Assembly: GCA_037501455.1 (NCBI GenBank)
Contig: CM074856.1
Location: 99,231,001 to 99,295,000, forward strand
Direction of reading: 5' to 3'
Source: Lantana camara
Taxonomy: Eukaryota > Streptophyta > Magnoliopsida > Lamiales > Verbenaceae
DNA length: 64,000 nt
The notes under the pieces are model-generated. The model was not told the DNA's origin, searched no databases, and saw only the letters and a program-made list of their open reading frames with translations. The position numbers were made by a program, and so were the translations under genes. Below, piece after piece: positions 11,825 through 22,303 of this stretch (position 1 is its first letter; the number at the start of each line of letters is the position of its first letter).

Positions 11825-12889
11825 GATGGTGAAGGAAAATGAAGATTAGAGCCCAAGCTCTTCAATGGGTGAATAGTGATGGGAATGTTTATGGCTGCTC
11901 CAAAAATCTGACTTCTCTCCCTTCTCTTGTGTATGGAACGATATGGAAGGAATACAGGATGATAAAGGGTTGAGTTAGTGAGATGTGGGTCCAGGTTTGA
12001 GGGCAATTGGCCAAGAATTGAGGGACTTATGTGCAATATAGTAAAAGGTGGTCATATGAGCGCGAGGCAAAGTTACGGGCTGATTTCGGGGTATCAAATG
12101 AGGTTGAAAAATTACAAGGCCTGTTCCATTGCACTCGAATCGTCGAAATGAGTTCAGCGGAGGTGACGGAATTCAAATCCGAATTCCCGAGCTCAAATTA
12201 CACTACCCGGAACCCAAGGTGCGCTAAGTACACTTTAGCCCCCTTTAGGTCACCCAACGAAAACAACTCCCGAAAACCCTACAAATAAACCCGAAAACAT
12301 GTAATGAGCACGTATTCAAGTTCACGACTCATAAAACTCCAACATATTAAAATGGCACAAAATTTCGATCTCAAATCGAACACGAACGCATCTCATTTCA
12401 TCAAATAAACATATCATTCCAATAACAAAATTCAAATTCAAGAAATAATAAATAAAAATAAATAAAATAAAAATATAATTTTAAACGAATTAAAAATAAT
12501 TAAAATTTTATTAAAAAGGATATTTTTCAGTTAGGTCCAAAACTTTTAAAAAGCGTCAAATAAGTCCAATTCAAATTTTCAATTAAGTCCAAAAATAAAT
12601 AAAATCGTACAATTAAGTCCTTAACTCAAATAAATCACATAATTTTCGAAATTAGCTTGTTCGGGAATTAAATTCACATACTATAAATTCATAAAATTCA
12701 TATCATAAATCACTTGAGGCAAATTTTGACATAAAATTCAAATATTTCATATAAATTCAAATGGTTCATATAAGCATTTCAAATAATAAAATATAAATCA
12801 ATTATATGCATCAATTAAATATGAAATTAAAATAATTTAAATTGCGCACATACGTCATACCCGTACGGTTGCGGAGTCGGGGTGTCACA

Positions 12890-12894
12890 ATGTA
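12890..12894. other. Target-site duplication ATGTA (right)
   Basis: Second copy of the 5-bp repeat flanking the solo LTR. Confidence 0.9.
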
Positions 12895-15537
12895 TATATA
12901 TATATATGTGGATTTATTTAATTTGATGGATTAATTCATGAATTGATGAGTGCTATGTATATATATATATGTTGTATTTGGTTGTTTTGTGTGATTCGTG
13001 GTGTTTTCGGTCCATACGGGAGCCCGAGATGAGCTCCCCTGCGTTCTTCCTTCGATTGTGAACTTTCCCGCCTGGTATAGGGTCGCGGAAGCACCCGTTT
13101 TACCCTTAAAAGTGTCACGGCCGCGACCATCCCCCTTTTGGAGCTACTGCATTGCCTTCGAGGCCGCGACTGTTTTCAGTGCAACTTTGTCGAGGCTGCG
13201 CCCCATTCAAACGGGCTCCGATTGACCTAAATTTTGAACCCGAGGAAATCTATTGAAGTCTAGAATATTTTACAATTCGAATCACCTCATTATACTTTCT
13301 AATTTGTGAGATATAATCAATTCTTTTTGGGGTCGACACCTCACAAAAAATCTGCATTCATCCAACTTCGAGCCTACACCATTTCCACCTCGCTTTGAAC
13401 CACGATTCAACCCACATATTATCAGAAATAAATGTTTGTCTAGTTTCATGTCCAATAAACAGAACCCAATTCCAACTTCTAGAACTCAAGATATGTCCAA
13501 TTCTTTCCAGGTTGTGCATTTTAAAAACTGTCAGCTCTCACCAAAACGTGCCTAAATCCGTTTTCTTGCTTTTCCTCCACTTCCTCGGACTCTATATGTG
13601 GTTTGAATGAAATGTATGCTTGCTTAATTGATAATATATGATATGTTTGATTATTTATTTTAATTTTATGGTGTCATTGGATAAGTGTAAACGTGACTTG
13701 AATGCATGAACGTTTAAATGACATGTTTGAAGCTTTCTTGTATCCTTTGCCTCCCTTATGTATTTTAAACTCATGAATGCTCATAAAATGTTTTAATATT
13801 TTGTGTTATGTGGTATAATTGTTGTATTAAAGTTATCGAGTGTTTTGATATGACTTTGTCTAGTAACGAACTAATATGCTGTAACGTGGCTTAAGTGTTT
13901 TTATATGAAACATTTAGTGCTTTCTTGCATTGTTTTGATGACTCAAGTGATTCCTCATGCCCTTTTAATTATTATATACATTGTAACATGTTGAAATGTG
14001 TAATATGATTATAGTCTGAAGATTTTGGCTCGATATTGCTATGAATTGTGAAAGATATGAAACGATTGAACTTCAAACCTTCATGTATTGAATGTACTTG
14101 AATGAATTACTTGATTATGTGACTTCATGGCGCCATTTCACTTCTTATACATGTCATATCATGTTAATTCATTTCCATGCATCATATATGGTTCATATGA
14201 AGTCTTGATTCCCACGTTTGCACCGTATTATTTCTTGTAGTGTTTTCTCCAGGGCGGAGACTTGTCGGGTTCTTAGCCTATCTTCATGTCTACTTTTCCT
14301 CTTGGTATTGTTCGGTAAGGTGTAACAGGTGGGTTTCTCTTCTATTAGATATGAATCGACCCGATATATCCAACGTGAAGGTTTTAAGCTAAAATTTTAT
14401 ATATATATATATATCGAGTCTTTTCAAAAAGAGTAAATGATTTCCAACGTAAAGCCCTTCTTTTATGTATCCCTCATTTATGATTTTTGCCGTGGACATG
14501 ATTATTCACATACGGGCCCAGGGACTTAGTGCAAGTGGCTATCCGGGGAGGCAAGGGCCGACGGTGATCCCTTGTACTAGTCCCACCACATTTACGGTGA
14601 TACCGGCCGTCGCTAGGAGATTTAGGAGGGAATGGGAGCTGAGTACCCTTGGGGGATTCATGTACCCCCATTAGCCTATGTATGGACCGGTGGTCGGGTC
14701 TTGCTAACCCGTCCACCACCCGGAGGAAAAAGGTGTAAGTGTTTATGATTATGTATGACATTGATTATGAATGAATATGAACGAATATGTATGAATGTGT
14801 ATGATCGCTAATGTAAAGATTGAATTGATATGCACACACGAGGAGTAGGTCGGAGATATTCGCCCACCCGCCAGGGCTCACTTATTGACCGCATGAATGA
14901 TTATGATTATGAATGAAATTTATTTGTTTTAACCCACTTGGGAAATATCTTAAAAACCTCGCACGGGATTATAGCTTGCATGTGGCGGTGTCTAAATTCT
15001 GAAATAAAATAATGATATGCCCTGTTTTATACCCACCAGTCTCTTATAGAGTGAACCCGACTTTATTTTCAGTTCTTTTGCAGGTTTTGGAGTGCTAGGC
15101 GGGATTTTGGGTCAGTCGAGTCCTGTGATTAAGTCCGAGTCACACCACATGCATTTTGAATATTAATTAAGTTTATATTAATTAAGTTTTATAATGAATG
15201 TATGAATTGTTATGATTTTATTTTATAAATTCGGGAGTGGCTTCTAGGGATAGATTGAACCCGTGAATTGTGAATTATGATTTATGATTTATGTTTGGAA
15301 TTTCGGGACTAGGTATCTATGCTAGTTGAACCAGTCAATTGTTAATTGTATTTATGATTGATTATATGCATTTTATTCTTTGGAATTGTTTATTTGGTTT
15401 CGAAGTTAGCTCCCGCCTAGCATAGTGAGGGAGTGGTTCCCGTTCTCCGTGACTTGGCACGTGTATGGACTTTCCATTTCATATGCGGGTCGGGTCTCTG
15501 TGCGGGGGATGTGGTGCCTTCCGTTTAGGCCGCTACA
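12895..15537 (+). repeat. Ty3 LTR D, second part, to its 3' end
   Basis: Continues LTR D after the solo LTR and ends GTTTAGGCCGCTACA at 15537, so the reassembled LTR is about 3.24 kb. It contains a decayed palindrome array (13081-13202). The stretch 13237-13420 also aligns with the reverse complement of LTR E on both sides of the insertion there (58505-58560 and 55100-55291). Confidence 0.88.
13081..13202. repeat. Decayed palindrome array of LTR D (GGTCGCGGCCGCGACC type)
   Basis: Four units about 32-43 bp apart: 13081-13096, 13113-13128, 13157-13171 and 13187-13202. The second is closest to a palindrome. The core resembles that of family A. Confidence 0.65.
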
Positions 15538-15611
15538 TATACGACCTAGACAGACTCAACACAAGTCAAGAGCTCGGTTTTGCAACCTAGAGCTCTGATA
15601 CCACTTAAGTA
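15538..15611 (-). mobile_element. Start of the internal region of a minus-strand Ty3 element, with primer site
   Basis: Minus-strand TGGTATCAGAGCTCTAGG at 15603-15586 is the primer site for initiator Met-tRNA, 8 nt from the LTR end at 15612. The leader continues to 15538, similar to the leaders after the primer sites at 19406 and 51115, and is then cut by LTR D. Confidence 0.85.
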
Positions 15612-15995
15612 TGCAACACTCCAGAAGGAGGATACCACATCGCCCGCACTAGGACCTATACCATGTCATGAAATAGGAAGTCAATGACCAAATCCAAATC
15701 ATAGTGAACAGGAGACCAACTCACGCTCTAGGCTAGGCGGATCTAACTCGACAAACTCATAGCGCGGAAGCATTTTAAACAATCATTCACAGATAGCGGA
15801 GGCAAATAAATCAACATACAAAACAAGTGATGGGTTCAACTAGCATAGATACCTAATCCCGAATATCATCATACATAACATAATAAACCAACATAAGTAT
15901 CAGCAGAGTATCTAATAACATCTAAGTGCTAGCATACTAACCCCACACGGGTTTAAGTCTAAGTAGAGCATACACATAATCTCCAAGTGTGAAAC
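15612..15995 (-). repeat. Ty3 LTR family B, 3' end part, split by an insertion
   Basis: Read on the minus strand it ends GGAGTGTTGCA at 15612. It matches the intact B LTR at 55292-58504. Continuity is broken at 15995 by the 9.7 kb element and resumes at 25710. Confidence 0.9.
15991..15995. other. Target-site duplication GAAAC (left)
   Basis: GAAAC directly before the LTR start at 15996; repeated at 25705-25709. The intact B LTR near 55730 has a single GAAAC at the homologous place. Confidence 0.95.
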
Positions 15996-16749
15996 TGTAA
16001 CATCCAGCTCGTCCGGCCGTATAGGTACGCTCTCTCGAGAGTTTTTCCTATACACTTTATTTATTTATTTATGCCTTTACATGATTACATAATTGTTTAT
16101 ATGCCTAATTGATGATTTGAATAATTATTTGTTTCACTTTGTTAAGTAATTTGTTCGTTTTGACCCCTTTTGATTCCCCGTTCGATCCTTGTGACCCCGT
16201 ATTGGTTCCTAAGTATGTGACTACATGATATGCATGAAATATGTTTGTTATGAATTTGTCTACGTGTTCGATTTAAGTTTTTGAGTTTGTTTGATACGGT
16301 TTTGAACCGTTTTATTTGTCAGGGACATAAGGGCCTAACTTGTTTTAGCGCACCTTGTGTTCCGGAAGGCGTATATTGGGCTCGGGAATTCGGATTTGAA
16401 TTCCGAAAGAAGCGTCGGACTCATAAAGAAGAATGGAAGCTTTGGAACCTGACTTTGTAATTTTTGAAGCCCGTTTGATCCTGCAAATTTCGCCCGAAAC
16501 ACGACCCGTTTGACAGCGTTGCCATGTTCGCCCATTTTAATCATATCCGACCCGTTTCTTAACCGAATCACCCCAAACTTGAACCCATATGACCCTAACT
16601 TAACCCCCTATACACCTATTTGCTTCCCATTTCAGATCCAGCCAAGTAAAAACAAGAGAAGCAGCAGTGTATACCGAGAGAGAGGAGGAAGGGGAAAATA
16701 CTATTCACTTGGGCCATTTCTTGATCAATATACATCCGATTCTCCTCAA

Positions 16750-16766
16750 ATTCGAAAGGTAAGTCC
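16750..16766 (+). other. Putative splice donor, family A 5' LTR
   Basis: TCGAAAG|GTAAGTCC, exon end 16758, about 150 nt after the TATA-like site. The twin LTR has the same signal at 23066. Paired with the acceptor at 19611 it would give an intron of 2853 nt. Confidence 0.6.
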
Positions 16767-17214
16767 ATGAATATTTTCTCCATCCTTTCCTCTTTCTTTG
16801 GACTCCTTATTTGCTGAATTTCATTGAGAATTGATCGAGTTATGGATGTTATGATGAATAGTATGGGTTTGGAGCAATTTGATGAGTCTGGCATGACTTC
16901 TCTTGATTCTTGTTTGTTTAATGCATCAGTTATGAATCTAAGACATCCATTATTATTTGTATGAACTCATTTCAGTTGGTAGGTGCATTTATTTGAGGAT
17001 ACCATTAATGCTTTGTTTGAGAAAATGAAGAACAAGTCTGTTTGATGCCTTCTCTTCCATTCCTTGCATGATTAGTTCGATTTTTGCATGTTATATGACT
17101 TGAATTTGATATATATTTGTTGTATGATCTTTACCTTGCATGCTAGCATGAATTAGGATGGTTTTTGGTTGAGATTTCGCCCATTTTCCCCTGTTTTGCT
17201 GGTGTCGCGTAACA

Positions 17215-17314
17215 GGTCGCGGCCGCGATCGCGAGCAGTTCATTTTTGGTCACGACTGCGACCATGGTAGCGGCCGCGACCATTATCAGTTCATTTTTGG
17301 TAGCGGCTGCGACC
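17215..17314. repeat. Palindrome array of family A (GGTCGCGGCCGCGACC type)
   Basis: Four 16-bp units at 17215-17230, 17248-17263, 17266-17281 and 17299-17314, spaced 33, 18 and 33 bp. Each begins GGT and ends ATC or ACC. The gaps repeat the words CAGTTC and ATTTTTGGT. The 3' LTR has the same array at 23523-23622. Confidence 0.92.
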
Positions 17315-19405
17315 CCTTTTTGGCCCAGTTTCGTGTTGTGTTGTTATTGTTGGTTATTTTTCGGTTTGTTCGTGCTTTGCTTGTCTTTCCTTACTCTTAT
17401 ATGATTAATATATGATATATATGATATGTTAACATGTCAAATATGTGTTAAGTGTTATGTTATGAATTTATGACGTGTTTTACGTGTTCGTTTTTTATTT
17501 ATGACTTAATAAGTGTAATGTGCTACCTTAACATGCGTATATGACTTCATGCTTCGTGTATGTGCCTTGAATGATTTTTCTTTTCCCTTATATGATATGA
17601 ATTATGTTCCTAACATGTTGAATGATACGTCATGCATGTTATATGAATTTTGTGAATTTATTTTTGTAAGTTTGATGCTTTTACATGCGATATGTGACCT
17701 AATGTGCGTTATATGCCTTTTATTTGCTAACTTGCACCAATGTGTCATTTTCTGGCCTTGTTTGATATTTGTTTGACTCTTTTGTCATATGTATGCATGC
17801 CTAGTATGTTCTATGTTGTGTTATGTTCGATGCATGAACTTTATGGATTTCATTTAGCATGATTTTGGAGACATATGATTTAATATGAACTTGCACGAGT
17901 TAAATGTTAATGCATTGCATCTATTATGCATCTTTTGCATTTGTTTGTATATGCCGATAGTCTATATGGTTCGTTTGTGAGTCTAAGTCCGTCTTTCATC
18001 CTTTGTGTTGTTCAGAGCTTTGTTTCGAGGGAAGGAGGTGGTCTCTTAGGTGTGTTCCGGTTCGTTTTGTTCGTTGTGGTCGACAAGGTGAGGTTTCTTT
18101 CCGTTAGTTATTAGGACCTACAACCCTTGATGTGATTTAAGCCCGCATGTGACCTATGCATATGTATACGTATTTAGATATGTGTTTGATACGTATTTTG
18201 TGGGATTTTGGCCCCTTTGGTTATGAAATATTTGAAAATGCTTTTACGTATATTTATAAATATTTTCGTTTGGTTGTTTTGAAAAGAGTTGGTGTGTGTG
18301 TTTTGAAACCGCGAGTTGTGTTTTGAAAATTATGTTGGACTTTGAAAATTATGATCTTTCGAAAAATTTGAACAATTTGATTATTATGATTGGGCCCTGG
18401 AGATTTATGCGAAGGAGACCCGGGACGGTGCGGGCCGTCGGGTAGTCCCTAGCATGCTCTCCACACTTAAGGATCAACCCGGAACCCACTAGGAGGTTGG
18501 TGGGGGATAGAATCCTTGGGCATGAGTGTCATGAAACTCACGACCCTGACATGGGAATCGATGGTTAGGGTAGGAACAACCCTTCCATCACCGGAGTAGA
18601 GGTATGTGTATTTGAATTATCTTTTCTTATGATTTATGATTCCGATTTTGAGTATGAACGGAGTTAGGTGGTCTGAAACTCGTCCTCACCGAGTTGTGTG
18701 TTTGATTATGAAATTAATTTGTGAAATGGGAGTGGACTTCTAATTATTAAAATTGATTGATTTTGGCCTTCGGCCTTAACTCTTTTCTATATATACTAGC
18801 ACTGGTTAAAATGTTTTGGCATGCAACAACCACGCCCTGGTTCATGAGTTTTCTTATTTCGAATATGCTCTGAATTACGTATATGTATGTGTGAGTGTGT
18901 TAGCCCCCTCACCAGTCTTTAGGACTGACCCCTCCTCGTTGTTTTCTTTCTCCCCTTTTATTTCTTTGAGTTTGCAAGTTCGAGATCTGGTTCGAGCTAG
19001 GCGGTGGTTTCTTTTGAGTTGTTCGAGTCTAGTTCGGGTCTTTTGCATCTTTACTTTTCTGCATTGGTACTATGTATAAGATATTTATGGAATTTGGTTA
19101 TATTTGATTTGAAATTAGAATTTAAGCTTGTATGATTTATTTGGCCTTGGATGGGCACAATGTGTATAATTTGTAATAATTCAAGTTTGTGTGTTGTATT
19201 TGAATCCTGGTGCTTCCGCATTCGATTTTGATTTTCTTATGCGCACTCTGTATTAGGGTCTAGACCGCCTAGCTAGTGTGTGGATTTTTGTTTGTCACCC
19301 GTTCACTGTAGCTTGGTGCGTGTGCGAAGTCTCCATTTCGTTACACGTGTCGGCTATAGTGCGGGGGCTGTAGTGCTCTGAGCTCTGGGGTGCTACAACC
19401 TAAAG

Positions 19406-19423
19406 TGGTATCAGAGCTCTTGG
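19406..19423 (+). other. Primer-binding site, initiator Met-tRNA type
   Basis: TGGTATCAGAGCTCTTGG, 8 nt after the LTR end at 19397. Confidence 0.95.
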
Positions 19424-19592
19424 TTGCAAAACCGGAGCTCTAGTGTCGTGTCGGTCTGTTTAGGTCGTTCGGCTTAGGATTTTCGTGTTTGTTTGCATTC
19501 ACTACATCAATTATGTGAATTATTTGTATTAAACTTATTAATCGTTCACATGAACATGCACCTATTAATCGACATGCACCTATAATTGTATT

Positions 19593-19615
19593 GTGGTTTT
19601 GAGTTTTTTAGGATG
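19593..19615 (+). other. Putative splice acceptor fused to the gag start
   Basis: A T-rich run ending TTTTTTAG (AG at 19610-19611) is followed by GATG, so the first ATG after the acceptor opens gag. The minus-strand gag at 1552 has the same CTCAG|GATG arrangement. Confidence 0.6.
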
Positions 19616-20587
19616 TTTCCACATCAACATCATTCCGGCCAACCTTCACAACAATCCTAACCAAATCAAGGGCAACCTTCATCTACGGGACAACCTATGA
19701 ATCCGATAGCAACCTTGTACCGGGAGTTTGGGACTTTCAACCCTGCCCAATTCCGTGGGGGTAATGACATTGAAGCGGAAGAATGGCTCTCTGGGATAGA
19801 AGGGATATTTCGAGTATGGCCATGTGAACCTCAAAATAAAGTTCGCCTTGTTACATTACTTCTTCAAGGGCAAGCAAATTTGTGGTGGTCAAGAGTCATT
19901 CAACAACTAGGGGCAATGGAGGAAGGATTAAAGTGGGGGGAATTTGTTCAAGAATTTAGAAAGAGATTTATGCCGGCTATTTTACAAGAACGAAGACTTG
20001 AAGAATTTCTCGCCCTTAAACAAGGAGATAAGACAATTATGGAATTCTTGGAGGAGTTTGAGAGGTTGGGCGCTTACGTGCCATATATTACAAATGATGA
20101 TCGTTTGAGGGCTAAGTACTTTATGGATGGTCTTCGGGATGAATTCAAGGAAGCTTTGGGTGCAAGAGACACGAGTACTTGGAACCAAGCGGTCGAGAAA
20201 GCTCTACGGGTTGAAACTTGGTGGATGGTAAGAAAAAGACGGGAAGAAGAGGCTTCGGGACAATCATTCGGGTTAGGATGATGTTCCAACCTACAAGTGG
20301 AAGAGAGACCGATTCGACAGGGTGTGCCGACCAAGAAAAGAGACAACAAGAAGACGCTTAAGTTTCGAAAGGCCCCTTGGGCCGAGAGAGAATTTCCACC
20401 ATGTGCATATTACCGAGGGACTAATCATACTTATGAGGGATGTTTGATTCGGTTGAAGAGGTGCTACGCTTGCGGATCTTCGGAGCATAAGTTTCCAGAT
20501 TGTGATCGTTCAAGGGCTAATAAACGAAGGAGAAGGAACCAAAGGCTTCAACTGGGGAAACCAAAGAGCACCCGAAAATTAAGGTAA
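19613..20587 (+). pseudogene. gag of the family A element: capsid domain and CCHC nucleocapsid
   Basis: One reading frame from the ATG at 19613 to the stop at 20587, interrupted by TAA at 19658-19660 and TGA at 20279-20281. Order: short Q/P-rich start, retrotransposon-gag core (FNPAQFRGG, EAEEWLSGIEGIF, QANLWWSRVI, QERRLEEFLALKQGD, VMEFLEEFERL-like block), a basic linker, a first knuckle with its second Cys changed (CAYYRGTNHTYEGC), then an intact CX2CX4HX4C knuckle (CYACGSSEHKFPDC) and an Arg-rich tail. Gag would package RNA into particles. Only two stops separate this from a full frame, far less damage than in the neighbouring pol relic. Codons 29 onward of the same frame form the open stretch 19697-20281. 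Confidence 0.92.
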
Positions 20588-22289
20588 TTGCATTCATGGC
20601 ATATCATTCATGCATATTTTATCTCGGGAAAACCCACTCTTTGTTTATTTTCTCTTGCTTTGTTCCTCTTTGTACTTGGTGATTGTTGGTTCTTGTACTT
20701 GTTTTGTTGCGTGTGTCGTTTTCTTTTGTGGGGAACTCTCTTCTTGAAGAGAGTTAGTGAGTTGAGTGCCCGGGTGTTTGTGAGTTGTGAGGGCTGAGGT
20801 TGTCGGTGGACTTCTGGGAGGCGTCTTTTCCTTCTTCTTGTTGAGGTACGGGGTTACCTTGAGGCGTGGGTTGTTCGTTCGAGCACGGTGCTGAGTCAGG
20901 GGTAACTCTTAGGAGGTCCGTTCGGGGCTCAACGATATTTTCGGGTGTTAGATGGAAGACTACCCCGTTTATATCCTTTGTGGAGGTGGTTGGTTATTCC
21001 GGGACGGTGCAACAAGCTTTGTGGCTTACCTTTGGGATAACCGGGGGTTGAGCCAAGCTTAAAGAGACAAGGGTCGTAGTAAGACTTCTTTAGTGTTCCT
21101 TGAAAATTGAAATTTGTTTCCTTCCGATAGGGACATGGAAGTTGTCGTGACCTTTATTCCGGAATTAAACCTTACTTAGAGACTCCAGAGTTGTAGGAGT
21201 TCAAGACGTAGTTGATGTGCTCTTAGAAGATAGTATCATCAATCCGGGTACTTCTATGTGGAGTGCTTGGTCCTATCGAGTATAGATGGGATTTAAGGTG
21301 AATTTAATCTACCGTGAGCTGCATGGGTTAACTGTGGAAGATAAATACCCTTTGCTCGCTTTCTGGTGGTGTTCGCGTTTTTCGGAGTTCAGTGGTCTAC
21401 TCCGAGTTGGGTTTCAGTAAGGGTATTACCAACTACGTATTTGAGAAGAAGAACCGAGAATTACCTCAGAGAACAAGTTTATAGTGTTATTGGGATTCAA
21501 CAGTGGATTTGTCTTCTTTTGGTGGCCATCCCATGACACGGACATTAGAAGAGACAAGGTTAGAGTGAGATGAGGTGTTTGAAAAAAGTTGCCTTTGGTG
21601 TAGCTTTGCTTAACCGAGGGTACTTAAGACTACTTTGTTGCAATCGAGGCACTAAGGAATGCTTTGGTTGCTCGTGGCTTTCGGGAGAATGTAGTCAACA
21701 CCTCTAGTAGTGCAAGGTTACAAGTTACCTCACTCTTGGTCCGAGGGTTCGAAGAACCGGTGAAGATGTGTTGGCAAAAGAAAAGACATTATAGACTTCG
21801 TGTAACAATGTTTAAAGTGCCATCGGTTGAAGACCGAACATTAAGGACCGGTAGTTTCTCCAACTACTTCTAAATTCCATTTGGAAGTGGGAGCAAACGG
21901 CGAAGGACTTCGTGTCCGGTTTGTTATGGCTAAGGAGATCTCGATGAGAATTAAGTGGTGACTTGTCTCAATGAGTAGATCTAAATTCTCATAGCTTCGG
22001 TGGCTCGACGAGGTTTTGAGAGCTTTGTAGTTAGGAAGAGAAGACCCCCAGAGTTGAAGTGAGAGATCGAGACTTCTTTAGAAACATCTCTTACAAGGGG
22101 ATTTACTTGGATTCGGTAGGTACCACCAAGTTACCGGGATACGTGAATCTTCCTTATTCCTAATTAGGGGAGTAGTATCCCGAGGGATCTACGGTTACCC
22201 AGATCAGAGTGGCGCAGCGGAAGCGTAGAGCGGAGTTCGTTTCAGAGGCGTTCTAGATCTCGCTTTAGGACCTGACGATAGGTCCTTTT
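20588..22289 (+). pseudogene. Relic pol region, reverse transcriptase recognisable only in one block
   Basis: No open frame. Near 21225-21365 a broken frame gives TSMWSAW and then YRELHGLTVEDKYPLL, corresponding to the WGAPV and DYRELN...NKYPLP blocks of Ty3 reverse transcriptase, with the stretch between them largely lost. No Y-x-D-D catalytic box, RNase H core or integrase DDE can be seen. Copy 2 (52218-53652) is colinear with this stretch, including the same missing motifs and the same YRELH...EDKYP block, so the loss predates the split of the two copies. Confidence 0.7.
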
Positions 22290-22301
22290 GAAGGGGGGAA
22301 G
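22290..22301 (+). other. Polypurine tract
   Basis: GAAGGGGGGAAG, 2 nt before the 3' LTR start at 22304. Confidence 0.9.
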
Positions 22302-22303
22302 TT

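Larger units (their letters stand above)
9295..12889 (-). repeat. Solo Ty3 LTR, family H, 3595 bp (minus strand)
   Basis: On the minus strand it begins TGTGACACCCCGACTCCG at 12889 and ends CCGGGCGCTACA at 9295, with TG...CA termini and perfect 5-bp flanking repeats ATGTA. No internal sequence is attached, so unequal recombination between two LTRs has removed the rest. It carries the conserved U3 block (12167-12194), a donor-like site, a palindrome array and an AT microsatellite. It contains no gene; the open frames in it are chance. Confidence 0.93.
15996..19397 (+). repeat. 5' LTR of the gag-bearing element (3402 bp)
   Basis: Starts TGTAACATCCAGCTCG and ends CTGGGGTGCTACA. In order it holds the U3 AATTC block (16379-16406), a TATA-like CTATACACC (near 16610), a GA-rich leader, a donor-like site (16758), a palindrome array (17215-17314), AT-rich sequence with many ATG and TATG words, and a conserved 3' block ending in GGTCTAGACCGCCTAGC. 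Confidence 0.95.

Noticed and set aside
18816..19079. 87-codon frame conserved in both family A LTRs (also 25124-25387)
   Set aside because: Conservation follows from the LTR pair; the homologous place in the other LTR families has no matching frame.
19406..19440. tRNA-like sequence TGGTATCAGAGC
   Set aside because: It is complementary to the 3' end of initiator Met-tRNA (primer site) and has no tRNA body.
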